Shown here piece after piece: positions 18,089-25,192 of a stretch of DNA of 64,000 nt. Every line of letters starts with the position of its first letter. Positions within the stretch are counted from its first letter, which is position 1. The position numbers were made by a program, and so were the translations under genes. Below the pieces are notes generated by a model. That model saw only the letters and a list, made by a program, of their open reading frames with translations, searched no databases and had not been told where the DNA came from. The stretch comes from Amycolatopsis echigonensis (GTDB lineage Bacteria > Actinomycetota > Actinomycetes > Mycobacteriales > Pseudonocardiaceae): NCBI RefSeq assembly GCF_014174495.1, contig NZ_JACJHR010000005.1, positions 124,001 through 188,000 of the forward strand, in the 5' to 3' direction.

Positions 18089-19257
18089 ACCTGTTGTTGC
18101 GCAACGTCCGGACCGGCGGTGGCGATCCGACGGACGTGCTGGTGCGCGATGGCCGGATCGCCGGGTTCGGACCGGCCGACGCGGACCTCCCAGCGGATGT
18201 CCCGGTCGAGGACGGCGGCGGAGCGCTGCTGCTTCCGGGCCTCGTCGACGCCCACTGCCACCTCGACAAGACCCTCTGGGGCCTCCCCTGGGTCCCGAAC
18301 ACCTCGGGTTCCGTCCTCGCCGACCGGATCTCGAACGAACAGCGCCGCCGCAAGGAATTCGGGCTCCTCTCGCCCGAAACCGCGGCCTCGCTGCTCGACG
18401 TGATGATCGCGAACGGCACCTCGTTCGTCCGCACGCACACCGATGTAGACCCCGAACTGGGGCTGTCCGGCATCGAGGCGGTGCGGGAAGCGGCGGCGCG
18501 GCATCGCGGCCGGGTCACCGTCGAGCAGGTCGCCTTCCCCCAGGGCGGCCTGCTCACCCGGCCCGGCACGCTGGAGCTGCTGGAGCGCGCCGTGGCGTCC
18601 GGGGTGGAGAACGTCGGCGGCATCGACCCGGCCGGTTACGACCGCGATCCGCGCGGGCACCTCGACGCGATCTTCGACATCGCCGCGCGGCACGGCTGCG
18701 GTGTCGACCTGCACCTGCACGACGAAGGTCCGCTCGGGGCCTGGGAAATCGAGCTCATCATCGAGCGGACGAAGGCGCTCGGCCTGGCCGGGAAGGTCGC
18801 GATCGGGCACGCGTTCGGCATCTGCGGCATCCCGGAGGCGCAGCAGGACCGGCTGATCGAAGGCCTCGCCGAACAGCGGATCACGCTGACCACCGCGGCG
18901 GTGTACGACCGGCCGGTGCCGCCGCTGGCCAAAATGCGGGCAGCGGGCGCGAACGTCGCGTGCGGCAACGACGGCATCCGCGACCTGTGGGGACCGTACG
19001 GCGACGGGGACATGCTCACGCGCACCATGCACCTGGCGTACCGCAGCTCGTTCCGGACCGACCCGGAGATCGAACTCGCACTGCACGCGGCGACGTACGG
19101 CGGCGCGAAAGCGTTACGGCTCAAGGATTACGGCCTGCAGATCGGCGACCACGCTGATTTCTTCCTCGTAGAGGCGGTGTACCCGGCCGAGGCCGTCGTG
19201 TCCCATCCTTCGCGACGGCTGGTGGTGAAGGGCGGGGCTGTCGTCTCGCGGGGATAG
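18085..19257 (+). CDS. Amidohydrolase, cytosine deaminase-like
   Basis: A 390-residue TIM-barrel amidohydrolase of the bacterial cytosine deaminase (CodA-like) type. Metal and catalytic motifs are visible: LPGLVDAHCHLDK (HxH on strand 1), VDLHLHDEG, IGHAFGI and the Asp of GNDGIRDLWGPYGDGD. It hydrolyses a C-N bond in a ring or amide, but the substrate cannot be read from sequence. The GTG start overlaps the symporter stop (GTGA). It ends 10 bp from the convergent second hydrolase gene. Confidence 0.85.
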   Translation: MNLLLRNVRTGGGDPTDVLVRDGRIAGFGPADADLPADVPVEDGGGALLLPGLVDAHCHLDKTLWGLPWVPNTSGSVLADRISNEQRRRKEFGLLSPETAASLLDVMIANGTSFVRTHTDVDPELGLSGIEAVREAAARHRGRVTVEQVAFPQGGLLTRPGTLELLERAVASGVENVGGIDPAGYDRDPRGHLDAIFDIAARHGCGVDLHLHDEGPLGAWEIELIIERTKALGLAGKVAIGHAFGICGIPEAQQDRLIEGLAEQRITLTTAAVYDRPVPPLAKMRAAGANVACGNDGIRDLWGPYGDGDMLTRTMHLAYRSSFRTDPEIELALHAATYGGAKALRLKDYGLQIGDHADFFLVEAVYPAEAVVSHPSRRLVVKGGAVVSRG

Positions 19258-19267
19258 CCCGCCCTTG

Positions 19268-20734
19268 CTACTCCTGGAACGCCGGGAAGGTCGGAGGGAA
19301 CAGCTCCTCCGCCTCCCGGCGTTCGACGTCCCGCTCCGAATACGCGGCGCGCATCTTCTCGAACAACGCCTGCGCGCGGCGGCGAAGATCCTGCTCGTCG
19401 ACACCGGGGACGTGTCCGTCCACCAGCACAGGCTGGCCCGCGACGACGGAATGCGTTGCCTCGCGGGCGGTTCCGCTGAGCAGGAACGTGCGGATCGGGT
19501 CGTCCTGCACGCCGTCGCGGAGGTCGCCGACGTGGAACGCGACGAGGTCCGCCTGCGCCCCTGGCGTCAGCTTGCCGAGGTCGTCGCGACGGAGTGCGCG
19601 GGCGCCGCCCAGCGTCGCCGCTTCGACGTACCACTCCGCTGGAGCCGCGTCGGCGCGGCCGTCCATCACCTTCGCCAAGTGCACGCCGACGTCCATGCCG
19701 CGGACCAGGTCCGGAGGAAAGGAATCCGTGCCCAGACACAGGTTCAGCCCCGCTTCGCGGTAGTCGCGGAACGAGCGCAGGGCGTGGCCGTAGCGGAAGG
19801 ACGTGAGCGGGCAGTGGATCACTGACGCACCAGCCGCGGCCAACGTCGCGACGTCGCCTCGGTCTTCGCCGTGGACGTCGGGATGACGGTCGAGGACTTG
19901 CCCGTGCGGGATCAGCAGGCGGTCGCCGAGCAGGCCGGTGCGCTTGAGCATTTCCAGCGGCGTTACGCCATAACGGTCCAGGATCAGTTCGCGTTCCAGC
20001 ACGCCTTGCAGGCAGTGGAGCCGCACCAGGACGTCACGCTGCCGCGCCGCCTCGGCAGTGGCGCGCATGAGGTCTTCGGTGAGCGTCTCGATGCGGCACG
20101 GCAGCAGAACGCCGTTGACAAGCGGATCGCCCAGTTCCTTTGCGTGGTCGAGAAACCGCAGTGCGTCGGCGAATCCTTCCTCGCCGCGACGTTCATCGAA
20201 GGCAACCGTGCGCTTACCGTCCACAGTGGCCACGTTGACGCCGGAACGGTAAGCGGGGCCTAGATATCCGCGCAGCCCGAGGTTCCGCGAGAAGTCCGCC
20301 GTCGCGACAAGCTCCTCGTACGGCTCGGCCCACGAGGAGTGCACCTCCGACGCGATCGGCATGAACGTCGTGATGCCGTGCAGCGCCAGCTGAACGAGCG
20401 CGTACTCGCGAATGGTCTGCCGTTCCTCTGGAGTGAAGACGTCGCGGCGACGGTGCGCGAAGTAGTCCTCGGACCACTGCAGACCCGCCGCACGGTCTGC
20501 GGGAGCCCAGGAATCGAGGACGAGATGGTCCACATCGGTCAGCGCGTCGAGATCGATCAGGCCCGGGAGGACGAGGGAATCGCCGAGGTCGACGTCCAGG
20601 TCGGCCGTTCCGGCATACCGCGGGCCGACGTAGGTGACGACGTCGTCCTCCCAGACGACCTCGCCGTTTTCCAGCAGAGCGTGCCGACCGTTCTGGTGGG
20701 CAAGCACATGGCGGGCACGCCAGCGAGTGCGCAT
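19268..20734 (-). CDS. Chlorohydrolase-like amidohydrolase lacking the first HxH motif
   Basis: A 488-residue amidohydrolase-superfamily protein related to the AtzB/TrzN/guanine deaminase branch. Metal-site candidates are VRLHCLQG, IPHGQVLDRHPDVHGED and GTDSFPPD. However, the strand-1 position, normally GxxxxHxH, reads GLIDLDALTDVDH. The missing pair may define a subfamily with a different metal centre. The start at 20734 lies just below operator copy 2, so it should be co-regulated with the symporter operon. Confidence 0.75.
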   Translation of the reverse strand: MRTRWRARHVLAHQNGRHALLENGEVVWEDDVVTYVGPRYAGTADLDVDLGDSLVLPGLIDLDALTDVDHLVLDSWAPADRAAGLQWSEDYFAHRRRDVFTPEERQTIREYALVQLALHGITTFMPIASEVHSSWAEPYEELVATADFSRNLGLRGYLGPAYRSGVNVATVDGKRTVAFDERRGEEGFADALRFLDHAKELGDPLVNGVLLPCRIETLTEDLMRATAEAARQRDVLVRLHCLQGVLERELILDRYGVTPLEMLKRTGLLGDRLLIPHGQVLDRHPDVHGEDRGDVATLAAAGASVIHCPLTSFRYGHALRSFRDYREAGLNLCLGTDSFPPDLVRGMDVGVHLAKVMDGRADAAPAEWYVEAATLGGARALRRDDLGKLTPGAQADLVAFHVGDLRDGVQDDPIRTFLLSGTAREATHSVVAGQPVLVDGHVPGVDEQDLRRRAQALFEKMRAAYSERDVERREAEELFPPTFPAFQE

Positions 20735-20759
20735 CGGGTTCCTTCCGCTCGGTGCGTTA

Positions 20760-20767
20760 GGTATACC
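20760..20767. promoter_or_regulatory. GntR-type operator, copy 2
   Basis: Palindrome GGTATACC, extended on the plus strand to AGGTATACCAAACG, which matches copy 1 (ATGGTATACCAAACG) at all but the second base. It lies between the divergent chlorohydrolase-like gene and the GntR gene, so it can serve both. Confidence 0.65.
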
Positions 20768-20868
20768 AAACGGCGCAACCTGGCGGCCAGAGCTTGCCGG
20801 ACAGGGGTTTTTCCGGGAACCTGGGAGGAGGTTCGCCGATACTGTCGGTGACGGCGGGAGGGGATCGG

Positions 20869-21525
20869 ATGGAGCCGGGTTTCGCGTCGGAGTCGGAGCG
20901 CGTCACGGAACGGCTGCGGAACGAAATCCTCGACGGCACCCGGGCTCCCGGCAGCAAACTGGTCGAACGGGATCTGGCCGCGGAGATGGGCGTGAGCCGG
21001 GTGCCGGTGCGGGACGCGTTGCGCGCGCTGGGAAACGAGGGGCTGGTGACGCCGCGGCCGCGGTCGTGGTCAGTGGTGCGGGAGTTCACCGCGTCGGATG
21101 TCGCGGACCTCAACGAGGTGCGCACCGCGTTCGAGGGCCTCACTTTCCGGCTCGCCGCGCAGCGCCGCACGCGCGAGGGCCTGGCGCGGCTGCGGGAAGT
21201 GCTGGACGCCGAACTGCGCGCAGCCCGCGCCGGGGACGCAGTTTCCGCGCGCCGGGCGGCCGCGGACTTCCACGAGGTCGTGACGTCCCTGTCGGCGAAC
21301 GAACTGCTCGGCGAACTGGAGCGGACGCTGCGCAGCCGGATGCGGTGGCTGCTCGGCCAGCACGACGACCTGGAAGCCATGGCGGCGGAGCACGAACTCC
21401 TGTACGAGGCGATCGTGGACCGGGATGTCGAACGGGTGGAACGGCTGGTGCTGGCCCATCTGGCGACCGGCACGAGCGAGGCAGCGCGACGGCATCCGGC
21501 GAGGGAGTCCGCTTCGGCGAGATGA
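20869..21525 (+). CDS. GntR (FadR/VanR subfamily) regulator of the amidohydrolase island
   Basis: A 218-residue regulator with an N-terminal winged helix (RLRNEILDGTRAPGSKLVER, then MGVSRVPVRDALRALGNEG) and a helical FCD domain that in this subfamily binds small carboxylates, often through a metal. The ATG at 20869 follows GGGAGGGG. Its position amid three transcription units that share a GGTATACC palindrome makes it the likely controller of the island and of itself. It is a close paralogue of the regulator at 13293-13937. Confidence 0.88.
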   Translation: MEPGFASESERVTERLRNEILDGTRAPGSKLVERDLAAEMGVSRVPVRDALRALGNEGLVTPRPRSWSVVREFTASDVADLNEVRTAFEGLTFRLAAQRRTREGLARLREVLDAELRAARAGDAVSARRAAADFHEVVTSLSANELLGELERTLRSRMRWLLGQHDDLEAMAAEHELLYEAIVDRDVERVERLVLAHLATGTSEAARRHPARESASAR

Positions 21526-21605
21526 GCCCGCGTCGCACGGCCTGGTCGCGGCCCCCCGGCTGGAGCCGACACGGCGCCTCCGTCGCGGCCTGGGTTCCGG
21601 CAGCG

Positions 21606-21752
21606 TTGAGATCTCAAGATTCGCCGAGTTGACAGCAATATGCTCACGCCCGTCGCGGGTTGATCAACCAGAGCCCGTGACATCTCAGCCGCACTCCCCC
21701 GGACGCCACTGGGATCTCAACGCCGCCCAGCCCGGCAACGTTGAGATCCCAG
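21606..21752. repeat. TTGAGATC palindrome and hairpin between convergent genes
   Basis: The gap between the convergent GntR and amidohydrolase genes holds a 12-bp palindrome TTGAGATCTCAA (21606-21617) and a perfect 14-bp inverted repeat with the same core (21709-21722 and 21739-21752, 16-nt loop). The hairpin is placed as a bidirectional terminator. The shared core suggests a small repeat element rather than chance. Confidence 0.55.
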
Positions 21753-21794
21753 AGTCGGCACCGCACCGCTGAGGCATCGGCTCCGGTGCCCCGG

Positions 21795-23006
21795 TCAGAG
21801 GTCGACGACCGCCAGACCGTCCGCCACCACGACGCCGTCGTGCAGCACCGTCCGGTCCTTGCCGCGGTCCATGACCGCGCTGGTCGGGGTTTCGCCGTCC
21901 ACCAGCACCAGATCCGCGCGATCGCCGACCGCCACGCCGGGCCGGTCGTCGATGCCCGCCAGCCGCGGGACGTCGTGGCTCATGATCGACGCGCCGCCCA
22001 TCGTCGCGACCGCCAGCGCCATCTCGATCAGTTCGTCGCGCCGGAAGCCGTGCGTGAAGGCCAGCTGCCACGTGCGGTCGAGGAGATCGCAGTTGCCGTA
22101 CGGGCTCCAGTAGTCCCGCTGGCCGTCCTCCCCCAGCCCGACGCGCACGCCCGCGGTCGTCAGGTCCGCCAGCGACAACTGCCGGTCGACGGACGGCGCG
22201 ACGGTCGCCATCGCGATGTCCAGCTCCGCGAACGTGTCGATCAGCCGGCGGCTCACCGCTTCCGAAACCGAACCCAGCTCGTACGCGTGCGACAGGGTCA
22301 CCTTGCCGCGCATGTCCAGCGCGCGGACCCGCTCGATCACCAGGTCGGCCGAAAACACGCCGAGATGCCCCGGCTCGTGCAGATGGATGTCGACCTCGAC
22401 GCCGTACTTCTCGGCCAGCCCGAACACGACGTCCAAGTGCCCCTTGGGATCCTTGTCGAGCGCACACGGGTCGATCCCGCCCACCACCGACGCACCCGAA
22501 CGCAGCGCGGCCTCCAGCACGTCCGCCGTGCCGGGTTCGCGCAGGATGCCTGCCTGCGGAAACGCCATCACCTCGACGTCCGCATGCGCGGCGAAGCGCT
22601 CCTTGGCCGCGAGCACGGCGTCGAGCCTCTCAAGCTGACAGTCCACGTCGACCTGCGCATACGTGCGCACCCTGGTGGTGCCGTTCGCGATCATCCGCTC
22701 CAAGGTGCCCGCGACGCGTTCCGGCAGCGGCACTTCGGCCTTCCGCCAGTTCTCGCGGTCGTTCAGCATCATCGCCCACACGCCCGGCGCCCCGGTGTGC
22801 GGCCGAAACGGCAAGCCGATCCGCGTCGAGTCGAGGTGGACGTGCACGTCGCTGAACGACGGGAACAGCAGTCGCCCACGCCCGTCGACCCCGTCCGGGC
22901 CTGCTACTGCTGCCGGGTCATGCGGGCGGACCGCGGCGATCCGGCCGCCGGTCACCTCGACGTCGCAGCGCTGGCCGCCCCAGGGACGGACGTCACGGAT
23001 CAACAC
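21795..23006 (-). CDS. Amidohydrolase, cytosine deaminase-like (second)
   Basis: A 403-residue CodA-type amidohydrolase. The strand-1 metal motif is SDVHVHLDS, followed by GIDPCALDKDPKGHL, VDIHLHEPG, LSHAYELG and a strand-8 region GLGEDGQRDYWSPYGNCD containing the catalytic Asp. It aligns with the 18085 hydrolase along its length but is clearly diverged, so a different but related substrate is likely. The GTG at 23006 has GGGAAAGG upstream, and operator copy 3 lies 29 bp further up. Confidence 0.85.
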   Translation of the reverse strand: MLIRDVRPWGGQRCDVEVTGGRIAAVRPHDPAAVAGPDGVDGRGRLLFPSFSDVHVHLDSTRIGLPFRPHTGAPGVWAMMLNDRENWRKAEVPLPERVAGTLERMIANGTTRVRTYAQVDVDCQLERLDAVLAAKERFAAHADVEVMAFPQAGILREPGTADVLEAALRSGASVVGGIDPCALDKDPKGHLDVVFGLAEKYGVEVDIHLHEPGHLGVFSADLVIERVRALDMRGKVTLSHAYELGSVSEAVSRRLIDTFAELDIAMATVAPSVDRQLSLADLTTAGVRVGLGEDGQRDYWSPYGNCDLLDRTWQLAFTHGFRRDELIEMALAVATMGGASIMSHDVPRLAGIDDRPGVAVGDRADLVLVDGETPTSAVMDRGKDRTVLHDGVVVADGLAVVDL

Positions 23007-23034
23007 GGAGAGCACCTTTCCCGGCGGGAGCACT

Positions 23035-23046
23035 TTGGTATACCAA
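23035..23046. promoter_or_regulatory. GntR-type operator, copy 3
   Basis: A perfect 12-bp palindrome TTGGTATACCAA sits 28 bp upstream of the second CodA-like gene start on the minus strand. It contains the same TGGTATACCA core as copy 1. Confidence 0.65.
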
Positions 23047-23100
23047 GAGTACCGGATGCGCGGCACCCGCCGGGATCGGCAGCGTCGTTCGGCGCTCGGG

Positions 23101-23718
23101 TCACGCCGGGGAGGTCTGGTCGCGGACCGGGAACACCAGGTGGATGACCCGGTCGCCCTGGATGCAGACGGTCGGGTTGCCGAGCAGGACTTCGGGAGCG
23201 GCGAGCTGGCCGAAGAACGGCCGGTTCCCCTCGCCCAGCAGCACCGGAACGAGGTCGACGGCCACCTCGTCGAGCAGCCCGAGGTCCAGGCACTGGCGGG
23301 CGATGGTGCCGCCGGTGACCGCGACGACCCGGTCGCCGGCGAGTTCACGAGCCTTGGCGACCGCGGCCTCGACGCCGTCGGTCACGAAGGTGAACGGCGC
23401 GTCGGGATGGGCGTCGACCCACTCCGTGGGGACCTGGTGGGTCACCACGACGACCGGGACGTCCAAGCTGTGCCTGCCCTGCCAGCCTCGCGCCACCTCG
23501 AACAGCGTCCGGCCGCACACGAGTGCTCCCACCGACGACACCCATCGCCGCCAGTGCTCCGTGCTCGCCGGGGCGAGATGGACGGTGAAGTCGCCCGCCG
23601 GGGCCGGGATGGCGACCTCTCCGTTCTGCAGCCAGTCGAACAACGGGCCGATCGTGTTGTCCTGCTTGGCGACGTAGCCGTCGAGGGACATGATCGCGTT
23701 CGCTACCACTTTGCCCAT
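23101..23718 (-). CDS. Dihydrofolate reductase family protein (RibD C-domain-like)
   Basis: A 205-residue protein of the RibD C-terminal/DHFR-like superfamily: ANAIMSLDGYVA at the start, CGRTLFEVARGW, VVAVTGGTIARQCLDLGLLDEVAVDLVPVLLGEGN and a final hydrophobic strand. The family binds NADPH, but the substrate is unknown. A strong GGAGGAGGCA site precedes the ATG at 23718. It is a tandem relative of the next gene and has a matching upstream promoter sequence. Confidence 0.85.
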   Translation of the reverse strand: MGKVVANAIMSLDGYVAKQDNTIGPLFDWLQNGEVAIPAPAGDFTVHLAPASTEHWRRWVSSVGALVCGRTLFEVARGWQGRHSLDVPVVVVTHQVPTEWVDAHPDAPFTFVTDGVEAAVAKARELAGDRVVAVTGGTIARQCLDLGLLDEVAVDLVPVLLGEGNRPFFGQLAAPEVLLGNPTVCIQGDRVIHLVFPVRDQTSPA

Positions 23719-23774
23719 GGTGCCTGCCTCCTCCTGTGCCGCGGATCTTCGCCGCGAGCGGTCCTTGTCCCTGC

Positions 23775-23801
23775 GTCGAACGGGGTCTCCGGTTTTCGAC
23801 A
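23775..23801 (-). promoter_or_regulatory. ECF42-type promoter
   Basis: On the minus strand, TGTCGA (23801-23796) is followed after 17 nt by CGAC (23778-23775), about 57 bp before the start codon at 23718. This is the bipartite signal reported for ECF42 sigma factors. The neighbouring homologous gene has the same arrangement. Confidence 0.5.
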
Positions 23802-23815
23802 CGACCGGCTCGGGG

Positions 23816-24388
23816 TCACGACACCACTCGGTAGCGCAGATGCGTGACGCCGGGCGCGTCGAGCGCGCGCGCCAGCTCGAGTTCGACCCGGTCGGCGCCG
23901 AACAGCCGCCGGCCCTCGCCGAGCACGATCGGGATCAGGTGGATCTGGACCTCGTCCAGCAGGCCCTCGCGCAGCAGCGACTGCGCGAGGGCGGCTCCGT
24001 GAACCATCACGTCCCGGTCGCCCGCGGCGGCTTTGGCCTCCCTCATCGCAGTGCTGACGTCGGGCACATAGTGGACCCAGCCGCTCTGCGCTGCGGGCGC
24101 GGTCCGGCGCGTGGGCACGAAAATCGGCACGCCGTGGTGGTCGCCGCCCCAGTGGCCGGCGTAGTCGAACGTCTTGCGGCCGACGACCACGGCGCCGGTC
24201 GCCATCGCCTCGGCCAGGACCTGCCCGCTCACCCCCGGCGGGGCGAAATGCCGAAGCTCCGAGCGGGGGCCGCCGAGCCACTCGTGCAGCGCGCCGCCGC
24301 CGTTCCCGAGCCCGTTGCCGGGGCCGTCGTCAGCCCCGGCGATGAACCCGTCGAGCGACATCGACATGTAGAGCACGGACTTGGCCAT
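23816..24388 (-). CDS. Dihydrofolate reductase family protein (RibD C-domain-like), second copy
   Basis: A 190-residue protein: YMSMSLDGFIAGADDGPGNG, VVVGRKTFDYAGHWGG, VMVHGAALAQSLLREGLLDE and VQIHLIPIVLGEGRRLF. It has the same NADPH-binding fold as its neighbour but is only moderately similar, so this is an old tandem duplication rather than a recent one. An ATG at 24388 starts the conserved region. Confidence 0.87.
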   Translation of the reverse strand: MAKSVLYMSMSLDGFIAGADDGPGNGLGNGGGALHEWLGGPRSELRHFAPPGVSGQVLAEAMATGAVVVGRKTFDYAGHWGGDHHGVPIFVPTRRTAPAAQSGWVHYVPDVSTAMREAKAAAGDRDVMVHGAALAQSLLREGLLDEVQIHLIPIVLGEGRRLFGADRVELELARALDAPGVTHLRYRVVS

Positions 24389-24438
24389 CGCGGTCTCCTC
24401 GCGCCGGACGGCCCGGTGCGAGCCGTTCTCACCACTGC

Positions 24439-24465
24439 GTCGCTCGAGCGGGGCCGGATTCGACA
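24439..24465 (-). promoter_or_regulatory. ECF42-type promoter
   Basis: On the minus strand, TGTCGA (24465-24460) and CGAC (24442-24439) are separated by 17 nt, exactly as upstream of the neighbouring DHFR-like gene. The spacing and both elements are conserved although the spacer differs. Confidence 0.5.
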
Positions 24466-24517
24466 GCCGGACCTTCTCCGGCTCACCTGCGAGGCTGAAC
24501 AGGTGCGTGCGGAATCT

Positions 24518-24877
24518 TCAGCCGAGCACGCGGTGCCCGGCCCGGCGCAGCAGCGCGATCGCCGCGTCCGCCTGGTCAGCGGGAATCAGCACGAGGTCGC
24601 CGTCGAAGCTGGCCGCGACCCAGACCGGCACCTCGCCCGCCGCGAGAGGCGCCACGATCGCCGCCAGCATGCCGGTCGCGTCCGGCGGGTGCGCCTCGTC
24701 GCCGTTCCACAGCGCCACCCAAGCGTCGTCGGCCGAGTCCTGGCGTCGCATGCGAGCTCCGCCGTCCGGACCGCGCACGAGCGCGAGCACGTCGCTGTCC
24801 TCTACGCCCGGTGCCGCGCGCTCCAGTACGTATCGACCTTCCAGCACCCGCAACGTCTGATGATCCGCGACCGGCAT
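24518..24877 (-). CDS. ACT domain-containing protein
   Basis: A 119-residue protein resembling short ACT-domain (CASTOR/ACT7-like) proteins: RVLEGRYVLERAAPG at the start, DAWVALWNGDEAHPPDATGM, VPVWVAASFDGDLVLIPADQ and a last helix DAAIALLRRAGH. The fold usually binds amino acids. Two in-frame ATGs (24877 and 24895) are possible; neither has a clear ribosome binding site. Confidence 0.7.
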   Translation of the reverse strand: MPVADHQTLRVLEGRYVLERAAPGVEDSDVLALVRGPDGGARMRRQDSADDAWVALWNGDEAHPPDATGMLAAIVAPLAAGEVPVWVAASFDGDLVLIPADQADAAIALLRRAGHRVLG

Positions 24878-24906
24878 CAGTGCATCGTCGCACACAAATC
24901 GACCGA

Positions 24907-25176
24907 TCAGCCCGCAAGCAACCGCACAAGGCGAGCGGTCTCCGCGGCCACCGCCGTCCTCCCCAGCCGGACGTATTTCCGCGGATCCACCGCATCCGGC
25001 TGCCCCTCCAGGAACTGCCGCACCGACCGCGTGAACAGACCATTCAGATGCGTTGAGATATTCACCTTCGTCATGCCGCTCACCACCGCGCCGCGCAGTT
25101 CCTCATCCGACAGCCCTGACGAGCCGTGCAATACCAACGGGACCGGTACCGCATCTCTCAACCGGGCGACGAGTGA
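24907..25176 (-). pseudogene. C-terminal remnant of class II fructose-bisphosphate aldolase
   Basis: About 85 residues match the C-terminal end of class II aldolases (FbaA/KbaY type): VPVPLVLHGSSGLSDEELRG (zinc-ligand His and phosphate-binding loop), GMTKVNISTHLNGLFTRSVR and a final DPRKYVRLGRTAV helix. The N-terminal two thirds, with the catalytic Asp and other zinc ligands, is absent; the homology stops where the divergent GH4 gene begins. It is a truncated relic of a sugar catabolic locus. Confidence 0.75.
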
Positions 25177-25192
25177 GCGGTACGGAAACCGC

